NCBI RefSeq assembly: GCF_010977575.1
Contig: NZ_CP048812.1
Coordinates: 1,984,001-2,048,000 of the forward strand
Source: Halomonas socia
GTDB taxonomy: Bacteria; Pseudomonadota; Gammaproteobacteria; Pseudomonadales; Halomonadaceae
Reading direction: 5' to 3'
Length of the DNA: 64,000 bases
A model generated the notes under the pieces. It did no database searches. It saw nothing but the letters and a program-made list of their open reading frames with translations, and was not told where the DNA came from. A program made the position numbers and the translations under genes. Shown one piece after another: positions 19,350 through 29,019 of the stretch. Numbering within the stretch: the first letter of the stretch is position 1; every line of letters begins with the position of its first letter.

Positions 19350-19808
19350 CTAAGACCAGATACTACCGGTCGGTAGCCTGACACTCAGCACCTCGGTGAA
19401 CGCCACATAGAACACGCCAATCAGCAGCGCCATGATTGGCACCCACATTATCAGGCGGCGTGCGGATACTGACATCTCTATCCGAGCCAAGAACCAGGTA
19501 AAGCCAAAGAAAGCGATGGCCGTGGCCATCAGAAAGCCTATCAAGCCGATCGCATACCACCAGGCGAAGAGTATCGCAATAGCGATAACCAAACGAAGCG
19601 GACTACCCTCGATCTCGATCTGGCGCTCGGCGGGCTTGACGAAGGCCTTGACGACCAGCGCCAGCGCCACCAGCACGGTGAGAATGATCATCGCACGCGG
19701 AAAGACGATGCTGAGGCGCCCCATCTCCTCACGCGGTAGCCACAATAGCGCGGCGAACGCCAAGCCAAGGATACCTGCGGCCAAATCGGTATTAAGGCGC
19801 ACTATCAT
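19350..19808 (-). CDS. tctB: TTT transporter small membrane subunit TctB
   Basis: The 152 residues form four predicted membrane helices, as usual for TctB, the poorly conserved small subunit of tripartite tricarboxylate transporters. The first two are around LAAGILGLAFAALLWL and IILTVLVALALVVKA; the second pair is around AIAILFAWWYAIGLIGFLMA and IMALLIGVFYVAFTEVL. The start overlaps the tctA stop by 4 bases, so translation is coupled. Order tctC-tctA-tctB differs from the C-B-A order of the second TTT operon in the window. Confidence 0.85.
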   Translation of the reverse strand: MIVRLNTDLAAGILGLAFAALLWLPREEMGRLSIVFPRAMIILTVLVALALVVKAFVKPAERQIEIEGSPLRLVIAIAILFAWWYAIGLIGFLMATAIAFFGFTWFLARIEMSVSARRLIMWVPIMALLIGVFYVAFTEVLSVRLPTGSIWS

Positions 19809-21373
19809 GGCTTACCCTCCTCTTTAGGATTGACCCTGTCGGGGTTCTCATCGGGGGTGGTCTTGGCCATGCGGCCGCTGCGCTCCAGCCAGCTGGGCAA
19901 CAAGGATGTCGCGGCGCTGAGCAGCACCAGAGCTACCAGCACCTTGGATAGCGGGTTTTCGACCAGGCCCAACCAAGGAATAGGATCGGCGATGGAAATC
20001 AACATGGTCTGCACATAGCCGTTTTCAGCGATGATACCCAGGATCAAGCCCAGCACGATAGGCGCCGCACGGATGCCGATTAGTCGCAGGAAGTAGCCGA
20101 TCGTGCCCAGCAGCAGCATTAAGCCCACGTCCAAAAAGCTGTTGCGCAGCGCATAGGTCCCGAGGATCGTGACCATGACGATGCTCGGAAGCATGAAATA
20201 GAACGGCGTCTTGACCACCACGCGGTGGATCAGACGACCACCCAGCAAGCCAACCGGCAACAGGAATAGCGCGGCAAAACCCATCGAGAGGACGAAGCCG
20301 TTGGTCAGCACTCCGGTCTCGGTGAACAAATCGATACCCGGGCGCAGGCCATGCATCAATAGCACGCCGAGGATGATGGCATCCGCCGGCGCGCCGGGAA
20401 TCCCCAACGTCAACAGCGGCACCATGCTGCCGGCCACCATGACGTTGTTACTCGATTCCGAAGCGACCACGCCATCGACATTTCCCTTGCCGAAGGAGTC
20501 CGGCTTGCCGGAGAAACGCTTGGCTTCGTTATACGCCACCAAGCTGGTGACATTACCACCGGCACCGGGAATGATCGCGATGATCTGCCCAATGATGCAT
20601 GATCGAATCAGATTGACAGGCTTACCGAAAATGTGCCGACTCATTTTGCGGAAGGCGATACCCACGCCACCCTCAAGCTTGCCGCTCTCCGGCAGAGCTC
20701 CACGTCCCTGGGACGCCATCGAGAGAACCTCCGGTACCACGAACAACCCAATCAGCGCCACGATCAGCTCGATGCCGCCTTGCAGCGCCGGGATACCAAA
20801 GTTGAATCGCGTCTCGCCACCGACCGGCGAGACACCGATGGTGCTCAACAATATGCCGAAGCAGCCACCCAACAGCCCTTTGAGCAGCGAGCCACTCGAC
20901 AAGCTGGCAACCAGCGTCAGGCCCAACATCGCCACCCAGAACATCTCCGCCGGGCCGAATACCACGGCCAGCCGGGCCAACGGAGGCGCCAGAAGCAACA
21001 GGAAGGCGACCCCGACTATCCCCCCAACCACCGAAGCAATGGTAGCTGCGACCAAGGCTTCATAAGCCTTGCCCTGACGCGCCATGGGGTAGCCATCGAA
21101 CGTCGTGGCAATTGACGATGGAGTACCTGGCGTATTGATGAGGATGGCGGTGAAGGCACCGCCATAAATCGACCCCATGTATACCGCACCCAGCGCCATC
21201 AAGCCTTGCAGGGGCGACATCGTGAAGGTAAAGGGCAACAGCACCGCCAATGCCATGGTGGCGGTCAGACCAGGCAGCGATCCGATAAAAAGCCCAGCGG
21301 TCACGCCCACCAGGATCGTAAGCAGGCCCTCGAATGTCAGGATCGACATCAGGGCTTGAAAAAACATTTCCAT
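19805..21373 (-). CDS. tctA: TTT transporter large membrane subunit TctA
   Basis: Large permease subunit of a tripartite tricarboxylate transporter. The 522 residues have about 12 membrane segments and the family signatures GLFIGSLPGLTATMALAVLL near residue 30, GSIYGGAFTAILINTPGTP near 68-86, GIIPGAGGNVTSLVAYNEAKR-type loop near 290 and GIPGAPADAIILGVLL. It works with the TctC binding protein encoded just upstream. The cargo is probably a carboxylate related to the neighbouring dehydrogenases. Confidence 0.92.
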   Translation of the reverse strand: MEMFFQALMSILTFEGLLTILVGVTAGLFIGSLPGLTATMALAVLLPFTFTMSPLQGLMALGAVYMGSIYGGAFTAILINTPGTPSSIATTFDGYPMARQGKAYEALVAATIASVVGGIVGVAFLLLLAPPLARLAVVFGPAEMFWVAMLGLTLVASLSSGSLLKGLLGGCFGILLSTIGVSPVGGETRFNFGIPALQGGIELIVALIGLFVVPEVLSMASQGRGALPESGKLEGGVGIAFRKMSRHIFGKPVNLIRSCIIGQIIAIIPGAGGNVTSLVAYNEAKRFSGKPDSFGKGNVDGVVASESSNNVMVAGSMVPLLTLGIPGAPADAIILGVLLMHGLRPGIDLFTETGVLTNGFVLSMGFAALFLLPVGLLGGRLIHRVVVKTPFYFMLPSIVMVTILGTYALRNSFLDVGLMLLLGTIGYFLRLIGIRAAPIVLGLILGIIAENGYVQTMLISIADPIPWLGLVENPLSKVLVALVLLSAATSLLPSWLERSGRMAKTTPDENPDRVNPKEEGKP

Positions 21374-21447
21374 AAGAGGGGCCTCGTCTAGTCTCGCCTA
21401 CGCACCACCTATGCGCCTTGCCTATCTATCGACGTCATACGGCTATG

Positions 21448-21477
21448 CCCGGCCTCGTAACAGGTTACAAGGCCGGG
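21448..21477 (-). terminator. Intercistronic hairpin between tctC and tctA
   Basis: Two stacked stems, CCCGGCCT with AGGCCGGG and inner GTAAC with GTTAC, form a strong hairpin 16 bases after the tctC stop and 75 before the tctA start, without a long T tract. Such hairpins commonly stabilise or partly terminate transcripts so the binding protein outnumbers the membrane subunits. Confidence 0.6.
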
Positions 21478-21492
21478 GGGTCGCAATAGTCG

Positions 21493-22452
21493 TTATTCTT
21501 CCTGGACGTCTTCAAGAATGGGTTGGTAGGCAGTCTCTAGCTCTCCTATTATCTCGTCGGCTTCCTCACCAGTGATGTTTGTCATGACAAAGCCAAGCGG
21601 CTCTTGCTGCTCGGTAATACGCTCATTGGTCTCGGCGAAGGCATCTTCAAGCTTGGTGATCACCTCGTCCGGCGTACCCTTTGGCACTGCCACTCCACGG
21701 TAAGCACCGCCCACGATGTCATAGCCCTGTTCCCTGAAGGTCGGCACGTCCGGCAGTGCCGGAACCCGCTCCTCCGAAGACACTGCCAGCACGCGGCCGG
21801 TGTCTTCCATCTGCACCCCGAGCATGGTGTAGTCGAGGAGCCCGGAAACATGGTTGCCCTGCAACGCAGCCGGCAGCGGCCCAGTGCCCGAGAAGGGAAC
21901 GTAGGTCAAATCGATGCCGGCCTCGCGCTCCAGGCGCAACACGTCCAGATGGCTACCGCTGTAGGAGCCACTCCCGGCCAGCGTGACTACCCCGGGGTTC
22001 TCTTGGGCGAACGCAACCAGCTCATCGAGCGTTTCGAAGGGGCTATCCTCAGACACAATCAAGGCGGTGGGCGTGAAGTGATAAAACGACACGATCTCCC
22101 AGTTATCGGTCTCATAACCGGCATTGTTGCGCATGATCGGCTGGGCAATAATGTGCGGAATGTTGACGCCGATCATTTCATATCCGGTCGGCTCGGCGCC
22201 GCTCTGAAACTGGCTCCAAGCCACTGCACCGCCGCCGCCGGGGCGGTGAGATACGTTGACATCCGTACCTAGAATTTCCTCAAGGTGAGGTTCCTGAAAG
22301 CGCGCCGTGGTATCCGATATGCCACCCGGATCAAAAGGGATCGTGTAGGTGATCGGCTGCTCGGGGTATTGCTGAGCGGCAGCCACACCAGGCACCACCA
22401 AGGCCGCCAGGATGGATAGTGAAACAACCCACTGAGTTGTAGTGATCTTCAT
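21493..22452 (-). CDS. tctC: TTT transporter periplasmic binding protein TctC
   Basis: Extracytoplasmic solute receptor of the Bug/TctC type. A Sec signal peptide ends near AAAQQYPEQP (about residue 25), followed by the family pattern YTIPFDPGGISDTTARF, the PGGGGAVAWSQF loop and YVPFSGTGPLPAALQGNHV. The ATG at 22452 is chosen because CAGGAG lies 8 bases upstream and the signal peptide then starts correctly; an ATG at 22503 would add 17 residues. It is upstream of tctA-tctB on the same strand. Confidence 0.92.
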   Translation of the reverse strand: MKITTTQWVVSLSILAALVVPGVAAAQQYPEQPITYTIPFDPGGISDTTARFQEPHLEEILGTDVNVSHRPGGGGAVAWSQFQSGAEPTGYEMIGVNIPHIIAQPIMRNNAGYETDNWEIVSFYHFTPTALIVSEDSPFETLDELVAFAQENPGVVTLAGSGSYSGSHLDVLRLEREAGIDLTYVPFSGTGPLPAALQGNHVSGLLDYTMLGVQMEDTGRVLAVSSEERVPALPDVPTFREQGYDIVGGAYRGVAVPKGTPDEVITKLEDAFAETNERITEQQEPLGFVMTNITGEEADEIIGELETAYQPILEDVQEE

Positions 22453-22611
22453 GACGTTCTCCTGTTTTTTATCTTTGGAATAAGCCGAATTATTGCTTGT
22501 CATGTCGTTAACTCCGTCGCGATTAATCTTATTGAACTTAAGTCTGACGAAAAACTTAGCGTAACTTTCTTACAACCAAGAAAATGAAAGACTTTACTTT
22601 ATAATTAGGGC

Positions 22612-23697
22612 TCAACCAACTGCGCTACAAATAGCGCCTGTAATTTCAGAGCAAGTGGCGTTACCCCCAAGGTCACGAGGTATAATTTCTCCTTTTGCCA
22701 AGACTTGTTCCACTGCCGCCTCAATACGCCTTGCGGCATCATTTAATGTATTATCCATATGGCGGTCTCCCATCCAGCGAAGCATAAGGGCAGCTGAGAG
22801 GATAGTGGCTATGGGACTTGCTACATTCTGGCCAGCGATATCGGGTGCCGAACCATGTGCTCCCTGAAAAAGGCCATGGAAATCACCTAGCTCTGCAGAA
22901 GGAGAAATCCCCATACCTCCTACGGTGGCCGCGCCAAGATCCGAGATAATATCGCCGAACATGTTTTCTGCAACGATCACGTCATAAAAATCAGGACGTT
23001 TGATCATATGGACCGTGATAGCATCGGCGTAAGCATAGTCAATTTCGATACCGGAGTAATCTTTGGCCACTTCGTCACAAACCGCTCGGAAAAAGGCATA
23101 GCTGCGAAGAATATTAGCCTTATCACAGACTGTGACCCGGCGCTTGCCGTCACGCAGTGCTCCATTACGTTTTGTAGCTAAGTCGAAAGCAAACCTCGCT
23201 ACGCGCTCTATCCCCTTACGAGTGACGACGAGTGTGTCTGTAGCAACCTCTTCTCGAAGGACTATACCCCCACCGCGGCTAGCATATAGCCCCTCAGTAT
23301 TCTCTCGAATGATGACATAGTCGATTGCTACAGTATCATCTGTATTCAAAGGAGAATGAACACCCGGGTAAAGCTTGATAGGTCGCACATTCGCAAAAAG
23401 ATCGAGTTGGAAACGAAGCTTTAGATGTAGGTCATTACCGACTTCAGTGCCGTCTGGGTATGTCACCCCGGGCAGTCCCGCTGCGCCATGCAAAATTGCA
23501 TGGGACTGTTGGCATACCTCAAACGTCTCTTGCGGTAGCACTTCTCCTGATTTCTGAAAGTGGCTAGCTCCTCCCTCTACGGTTAAGAAGTTCAAGCAAT
23601 CGCTGCTACAAACTGTACGCAGCACAGAGAGCGTAGACTGCGTGATCTCCGGACCAATACCATCACCTTCGATGACTGCAATATCATATTTAGCCAT
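22612..23697 (-). CDS. Isocitrate/isopropylmalate dehydrogenase-family enzyme
   Basis: NAD(P)- and metal-dependent beta-decarboxylating dehydrogenase (isopropylmalate, isocitrate or tartrate type). Motifs: IEGDGIGPEITQ at the N-terminus, the substrate-arginine region LKLRFQLDLFANVRPIKLYP, VIIRENTEGLYASRGG, the lysine in VTVCDKANILR and the metal-binding DVIVAENMFGDIISDLGA. The segment GAHGSAPDIAGQNVASPIAT shapes the cofactor site. At 361 residues it is full length. It sits between a broken Ldh-family gene and tctC, so its substrate is probably a hydroxy-dicarboxylate delivered by that transporter. Which one cannot be told from sequence alone. Confidence 0.85.
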   Translation of the reverse strand: MAKYDIAVIEGDGIGPEITQSTLSVLRTVCSSDCLNFLTVEGGASHFQKSGEVLPQETFEVCQQSHAILHGAAGLPGVTYPDGTEVGNDLHLKLRFQLDLFANVRPIKLYPGVHSPLNTDDTVAIDYVIIRENTEGLYASRGGGIVLREEVATDTLVVTRKGIERVARFAFDLATKRNGALRDGKRRVTVCDKANILRSYAFFRAVCDEVAKDYSGIEIDYAYADAITVHMIKRPDFYDVIVAENMFGDIISDLGAATVGGMGISPSAELGDFHGLFQGAHGSAPDIAGQNVASPIATILSAALMLRWMGDRHMDNTLNDAARRIEAAVEQVLAKGEIIPRDLGGNATCSEITGAICSAVG

Positions 23698-23723
23698 TCA
23701 GGCTTATCTCCTTCAGAGCATCG

Positions 23724-24085
23724 TCACTGCCGAATACTTCTGACCATTCCGTTGCGACGATGGCGATTAGGTTTGTATCGAGCGTTGCCGTTCATCCACC
23801 CCAGAGCATCAAAAGCGACGACCGGATCTAAGCCACGCTGGCCATTAACCTGCAGATGGCCCCCGCAACAACCAGAGATACCGCTTGTCGTCGGACCCGT
23901 AACGACATTATGAATGCGTTCAATAACCCTTGGCAGGCGGAGTAGTCCCTGAGAGAAGTGCTCCCGCACGGCACAGCTTCTAGTAGCAGATCTGTCTGAA
24001 TAGCTGCATTAGAATCAGGGATAGTTACGTTCTGCAACGCACACCTGCTGAGCTCTTCTGCTTCTTGGGCACTAGGCATTGGCAA
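23724..24085 (-). pseudogene. Ldh-family oxidoreductase, 5' remnant
   Basis: The first part reads AEELSRCALQNVTIPDSNAA then IQTDLLLEA; the second, in another frame, reads SQGLLRLPRVIERIHNVV and QVNGQRGLDPVVAFDAL. Together these match residues 13-90 of the intact Ldh at 16779. The frame change equals one missing base. After about 120 codons similarity stops, so unlike other breaks here this gene is really truncated. It lies directly upstream of the isopropylmalate-dehydrogenase-like gene. Confidence 0.75.
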
Positions 24086-24100
24086 TTCCTATTTAACATC

Positions 24101-24122
24101 CGATACGATATACGATATACTG
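24101..24122. promoter_or_regulatory. Candidate GntR operator with repeated ACGATAT
   Basis: The run CGATACGATATACGATATAC between the two divergent units repeats ACGATAT twice and contains overlapping palindromic elements of the GATATATC kind expected for FCD-type GntR proteins. Position between the Ldh remnant and the GntR gene supports an operator role; this is inferred. Confidence 0.4.
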
Positions 24123-24176
24123 CACCCTAGGCGGTTTGCCATCATTAGGTCAAGTTCCACTTTGGTAGTAGAAAAC

Positions 24177-24901
24177 ATGGAATACACGCTAAAAACGAAG
24201 ACCCAGAAAGCTAATGCGGACATTCCGCACAAATTAACGCGACGCTCCTCACTAGGTGATGAGGTTTATGATACTCTGCTAACACAATTGATTTCCTTGA
24301 AAATTTTACCCGGCGAGGGGATCTCCGTCGATGCTCTGTCCCACGAGCTTGGCGTTTCTCAAACCCCTATTCGGGCAGCCCTAATTCGGCTAGAAGCTGA
24401 AGGACTGGTGGCGAAAAAGCATAACTTTGGCTACAGCGCTGCACCGATGCCGACTCGCGAAAAGTTTAATGAGATATATGAGATCCGCTTGTTGCTTGAG
24501 CCACACGCAACAGCAAAAGCAGCAAAGAATATGACGGATGTCTTGTGGAATAGGCTGCAAGAAATAGCTGAAAACATGGTCAAGCTGGCGGAAGGGGAAG
24601 GAGGGCCAAGTCCACCTATGGCAAGTTCGCGCTCCAAGATGCTTTGTTTCATTCCCTCATTGCTCAGCATAGCGAGAATGCCATTCTTACCGGTACCTTA
24701 GATCGTCTCTACACACACATGCACCTCTTCAGGCTGCGCTTTCATACTACTGTAACCGAGGAGGCTGTCCATGAGCATGCGCTGATTATCACAGCGCTTG
24801 GCGCAGGTGATCCTGCCGCCGCCAGCACTGCTATGAAACATCATATCCTTTCATCACGTGCCCGTATGCTTCCTTTCTTTGAAGCCCTCGAGCAGAAATA
24901 A
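24177..24901 (+). pseudogene. GntR-family regulator (FCD) with one frameshift
   Basis: Paralogue of the regulator at 17883: the DNA-binding part (VDALSHELGVSQTPIRAALI then RLEAEGLV) is almost identical. Around 24590-24620 the frame breaks. The FCD domain continues in a second frame as STYGKFALQDALFHSLIAQH, then AVHEHALIITALGAGD, and ends at 24901. Inserting one base in the purine run near 24600 restores a full-length protein of about 240 residues. It may thus be a sequencing artefact rather than a dead gene. It is divergent from the dehydrogenase/TTT operon and upstream of a second Ldh gene and rraA. Confidence 0.8.
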
Positions 24902-24920
24902 TTACCCAAGGATTTACATA

Positions 24921-26017
24921 ATGACACAACTAGATACGCCTATTGCTCTGCCTCTTATCGAAGAAGAGGATTCTTATCGGATCAGGGCCGATGACCTTGA
25001 GCATCTTGTTGCTGCTATTTTGAGAAAGTTAGCGTGCCGCCTACAGATGCCCAGATCATCGCCCAAGCCTTGGTGGAGGCTGATTTACGAGGGATGAATT
25101 CACATGGGATTTTGCGCTTACCTATTTATATCCACCGCCTCCAGCAGGGAGGGTTCTCCCCGATTTCCAACTTTGATATCGTTAAGGAAACCCCTTCAAC
25201 ATCCTTGATAGATGGCGGAAATGGCCTTGGCGCAGTCCTGACTACGCAGGCGATGGACCTTGCAATTTCCAAGGCGCAAAAAAGCGGTATTGCAGCAGTT
25301 GGCGTGCGCAACAGCAATCATAACGGAGAAGGTGCGCTATACGTCTCGCGCGCTGTTCAGGCTGGAATGATCGGCATTGCTACTACGAATGCTTCACCAA
25401 TCATGCCAGCCTGGGGCGGAACAACTCCAATTACAGGCCCCTTACCTCTTGCGGTCGGTGTTCCAACTGATAAAGCTGATCCCATCATCCTCGATGCAGC
25501 TCTCGGGATGAGCTCACGCGGCAAAATCCTTTACTATGCGGAGAAAGGGCTGGAGCTCCCGCAGGGCTGGCTTGTCGATGCTGATGGCAACCCTACAACA
25601 GACCCTAACTGGATCAACAAAGGCGGCTGGATCCTACCTATCGGCGGTCATAAGGGCTGGGGGCTGATCCTGATTTGCGAAATTCTAAGCGGATTGCTAA
25701 CCGGCGGAGCATTTGGCCGCGAGTTAACAAATCTCTACGACGATGCGGCTACACCACAGCGCAATGGACATTTTGTAATTGCTATCAATGTCGAGTCATT
25801 CATCAGCACCGACTCCTTTAAGCAGCGTATAGATAAATATATTTGCGAGATGAAATCCTCAGACTTGGCTCCAGGCGTCGATGAAATTCTAATGCCCGGA
25901 GAGCTCGAAGCGCGGCGACGCAGGCAGCAATTATCCAAGGGAATATCACTCAACCGAAAGGTTGTCGACAACGTTATTAGTCTTGGGAAAGAGTTAGGTA
26001 TCTTTATTTCCGCCTAG
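24921..26017 (+). pseudogene. Ldh-family oxidoreductase with one frameshift near its start
   Basis: The ATG at 24921 has an AAGGA ribosome site and begins RIRADDLEHLVAAILRKL, the expected family N-terminus. It then leaves frame near 25030. The remaining 327 residues continue in another frame from PPTDAQIIAQALVEADLRGM, with NSHGILRLP, VGVRNSNHNGEGALY and GGHKGWGLILICEIL. One extra base near 25030 gives a normal 365-residue enzyme. Initiation at the GTG at 25034 is the alternative but would drop an N-terminal helix. Downstream is rraA-like, 15 bases away. Confidence 0.8.
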
Positions 26018-26032
26018 AGAGGAGCGTACTGC

Positions 26033-26755
26033 ATGTCTACAGACACCAAATTAATGGATTCTAGTCAAGAATCGCTCGTTTCTCGCTTACAGCGCCTAGA
26101 CAGCGGCCTAATCAGCGATGTTCTCGATGAAGCGGGATGGCCAAACCACTCGCTATCTTCGATACTCAGGCCGCTCTTTCCTGGGGCTCGCATTGTAGGA
26201 CGGGCAGCCTGCGTACGCGGTGAATCTTTATGCCGAGGTAACCATTCGCCCAAGACTTTACCGGCTGGAGATCTAGAGTCAGTAGTAGAAGATGAAACCG
26301 TCCTTGTACTAGCTTCGGATGGGTACACTACTGCCTCCCCAATCGGAGGGATCGTCTCGCGTAGCCTCATGAAGAATGGTTGTTGCGGTATAATAACTGA
26401 TAGTGCTGTTCGCGATAAAGATGAGATTATAGATTTGGCGTTTCCAGTCTTCGCTGCTGGCCTCTCGCCAGTGAATGCAGCACGACGCTGGCATTTTGTG
26501 GAAGCCAATATTCCTGTGACGCTGCCAGGCCAGACGTCTTTTCACGTTACTATTCATCCAGAAGATCTCCTACTTGCAGATAATGATGGAGCAGTTGTTA
26601 TTCCTGCTCAATTTTCCCAACAAATAATAGAGGATGCAGAGGAATTGAAACTAATTGAATCTAAAATAGTTGCAGCAATGGACAATGGGGTTTCGCGCTC
26701 CGAGGCATTTAAGCGATATCCTCGATTTTGCCATGTAAGGCCAATATCGTTTTGA
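26033..26755 (+). CDS. RraA-family protein (aldolase/hydratase-like)
   Basis: Belongs to the RraA/HMG-aldolase family. The conserved core is visible as SRSLMKNGCCGIITDSAVRD, where the final D and R-D pair bind metal and oxaloacetate-like substrates, followed by FPVFAAGLSPVNA and ADNDGAVVIP. Catabolic members cleave 4-carboxy-4-hydroxy-2-oxoadipate or decarboxylate oxaloacetate. Given the dehydrogenase neighbours a catabolic role is far likelier than RNase E regulation. Length 240 is normal. Confidence 0.8.
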   Translation: MSTDTKLMDSSQESLVSRLQRLDSGLISDVLDEAGWPNHSLSSILRPLFPGARIVGRAACVRGESLCRGNHSPKTLPAGDLESVVEDETVLVLASDGYTTASPIGGIVSRSLMKNGCCGIITDSAVRDKDEIIDLAFPVFAAGLSPVNAARRWHFVEANIPVTLPGQTSFHVTIHPEDLLLADNDGAVVIPAQFSQQIIEDAEELKLIESKIVAAMDNGVSRSEAFKRYPRFCHVRPISF

Positions 26756-26760
26756 ATAAT

Positions 26761-26792
26761 CCCGCCGCTGCTGCCTAGCAGCCATCGGCGGG
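26761..26792 (+). terminator. Strong hairpin after the RraA-like gene
   Basis: CCCGCCG pairs with CGGCGGG, enclosing a second stem GCTGC/GCAGC with a CTA loop. No T tract follows, so it is a transcript-end stabiliser or a weak terminator. Confidence 0.5.
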
Positions 26793-26867
26793 TTAGAGTC
26801 CTGGATTCATAGAAGGGCGGTCTCAATGACCAAGTTCAACACCTGACCCATCAGGTATCGTGTTGCC

Positions 26868-27776
26868 ATGACTCACTGCTACCACCACCTCACTGCTGAA
26901 GAACGAGCTGCCATCATGCTGATGCGGGCGCACCACTCGATCCGGGCCATTGCACAGCAACTGGGACGGTCGCCCAGCATCATCTCGCGGGAACTGGCAC
27001 GCCACACAGTCAGGCCTGACAAGCCCTATGACGCCAGTCTCACCGGGCATCGAGCCAGACTGTCCCGCCACCGACCTCGCCGTCGATCCAAGCTGCATCT
27101 CGATGGTGAGCTGTTCGAATTGGTGGTCTATCTGCTGCGCAAGTACTGGTCACCACAGCAGATAGCTAGCACACTGAAAGCTATGTCACCTGACGATGCT
27201 GACCGCCGGGTCTCACACGAAGCGATCTATAATGCGCTCTACGTCATGCCTCGCGGCTCCCTCAAGAAGGAGCTGATCGCCTGTCTGCGACAGGGCAAAG
27301 GTAAGCGACGTCCTCGTAGTCGTGAAACGGTCTCGGACCTAGTCAGCATCCATCTGCGGCCGCCCGAGATCGAGGATCGGCTGATGCCGGGTCACGGCGG
27401 CCGCCATCGGCTTCAGTGACAAGCTCAATCAGGTACCCAGGTCACTGCGCCTGTCCATGACCTACGACCAAGGCAGGGAAATGGTGAAGCATGCCGAGAT
27501 CACGCAGAAGGCCGGCACCGCGATCTACTTCGCTGACCCGCACAGCCCATGGCAGCGTGGTTCCAAGGTGATGGCCGCCCCCTCAAAACCAATGGTCTGT
27601 TACGCCAGTACCTACCGAAGGATACTGACCTGTCAGTCTACAGCCAGGAAGAACTCGATGAGATCGCTGACTCACTGAATACACGGCCGCGCAAGACACT
27701 GGATTGGCGTATGCCGCTGGAAGTCTACGCCGAGGTGCTCAAGAAATCCGTCGCTGGCCCGAGCGCCCTTCAATAG
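26868..27776 (+). pseudogene. IS30-family transposase with internal deletion
   Basis: The N-terminal part is well preserved (LTAEERAAIMLMRAHHSI, RAIAQQLGRSPSIISREL, VSHEAIYNALYVMPRGSLKK) up to RLMPGHGGRHRLQ at 27419, where the catalytic domain is lost. The C-terminal part resumes with SMTYDQGREMVKHAEITQ, AIYFADPHSPWQRGS and, in another frame, TNGLLRQYLPKDTDLSVYSQ and RPRKTLDWRMPLE. The 230 bases from here to the DapA-like gene show no gene. Confidence 0.85.
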
Positions 27777-28004
27777 CGTTGCGCTTGGAACTTGAGGCCG
27801 CTCACCAAGCAGCATATGGAATGAGTGGACACCGCCAAGCCTAACAATGAGGCCTGCATGAACCATCCGACAAATGGGGCCAGTTCACAGCTTTCCGCCG
27901 TGCGCCTCATCACCGCACCCTGCCAGCAGGGGGGATCGTCCCAGCATTTCCCCCAGGCGCTCCAATGGGGCCCGTGGCGTCGGCATCCGGCATCAAGCGC
28001 CGAT

Positions 28005-28910
28005 TTACGATCGCACCTCAGGGATCCCGAGTGCACCAGCCCGCAGCTCCTGTTTTAGGGCCTCCAGCCGGTCATCAGGGAGCGGCCAGAACGGTGGACG
28101 AACGTTTTTCCAGACGGGCTGCTGCCGTTCTGATGCAAGCAGGGCCTTCATCGCCGGCACGGGGTTGAACGCCTGAATGCGCTGCCGGAAGTCGGTCAGT
28201 GCGGCCTGCCGCTCGTCGGCGTCAGACTCCTGCCACCCGTCGTACGCGGTACGAATGGCGGCTGCATTGATATTGGCGGTGGCAGTGATGCAGCCGGCCC
28301 CACCAGCGCGCATCGTCTCGAGCAGAAAAGGCTCGGAGCCACAAAACACCGCAAGGCCTTCATGGGCGCGGATAAGCGCCAACGTGTTGTCTTGGTCACC
28401 CCCGCTGTCCTTGATTCCGACTATTGCGGGAATGCGCTCGCGCAGCCGGCCTACCAGGTCCACGGAGAATCCGACACCGGCCACGGGGGGAATGTGATAG
28501 AGATGCAGGTCCGCCTCGTATGGTCCGATGCGCTCCACCAAGGCTTCGAAATGGGCAATGAGGCCCTCATCCGTCGGGTTCTTGTAGAAGAACGGCGGCA
28601 GCATGAGAAGATCACGACAACCGCTCTGCAGCGCATGCCGCGCAAGCGAGGCGGACTCGGTGATGGAGCATGTGCCAACTCCCACCATTAGCTTCTGCGC
28701 CGGAACTCCGAGGTCAATGATGGCATCAAGTGCTTGCCGCCGCTCGTCCGCGCTGAAGGAGACAGCCTCTCCAGTAGTACCGAAGAGGACCACCCCATGG
28801 CAACCCCACTCAAGAAGCCAGTTCACGTGCTCGGCGAACCGGACGGTGTCAATGCTGAGATCCTCGCGAACAGGCGTAAGCGTTGGCGATAGGAGTCCGT
28901 TGCGCATCAT
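28005..28910 (-). CDS. DapA/NAL-family aldolase
   Basis: Class I aldolase/lyase of the dihydrodipicolinate synthase family. The substrate loop GTTGEAVSFSADERR, catalytic tyrosine in DLHLYHIPP and Schiff-base lysine in IVGIKDSGGDQDN are visible; length 301 is typical. Members cleave or form pyruvate-containing sugar acids such as 2-keto-3-deoxygluconate. As the last gene of an operon with two sugar-acid-dehydratase-like proteins, cleavage of a 2-keto-3-deoxy acid to pyruvate plus an aldehyde is the natural reading; the exact sugar is unknown. Confidence 0.85.
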   Translation of the reverse strand: MMRNGLLSPTLTPVREDLSIDTVRFAEHVNWLLEWGCHGVVLFGTTGEAVSFSADERRQALDAIIDLGVPAQKLMVGVGTCSITESASLARHALQSGCRDLLMLPPFFYKNPTDEGLIAHFEALVERIGPYEADLHLYHIPPVAGVGFSVDLVGRLRERIPAIVGIKDSGGDQDNTLALIRAHEGLAVFCGSEPFLLETMRAGGAGCITATANINAAAIRTAYDGWQESDADERQAALTDFRQRIQAFNPVPAMKALLASERQQPVWKNVRPPFWPLPDDRLEALKQELRAGALGIPEVRS

Positions 28911-29019
28911 GGGTAAGATATCCCCCCTTTAGTTTCTCTCTCAGTGGTCAGCCGACCCAAGGCGGGGAAGCCCGCGCAGGCTGCCGCGTCGAATTCGCCC
29001 GGCTGGGCTGTTTACTACG

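Noticed and set aside
20211-21065. 284-codon plus-strand frame opposite tctA
   Set aside because: Serine/threonine/proline-rich antisense reading of a well-supported permease gene.
26033-26755. RraA-like gene as RNase E regulator
   Set aside because: The catabolic neighbours and conserved metal/substrate residues point to an aldolase or decarboxylase role.
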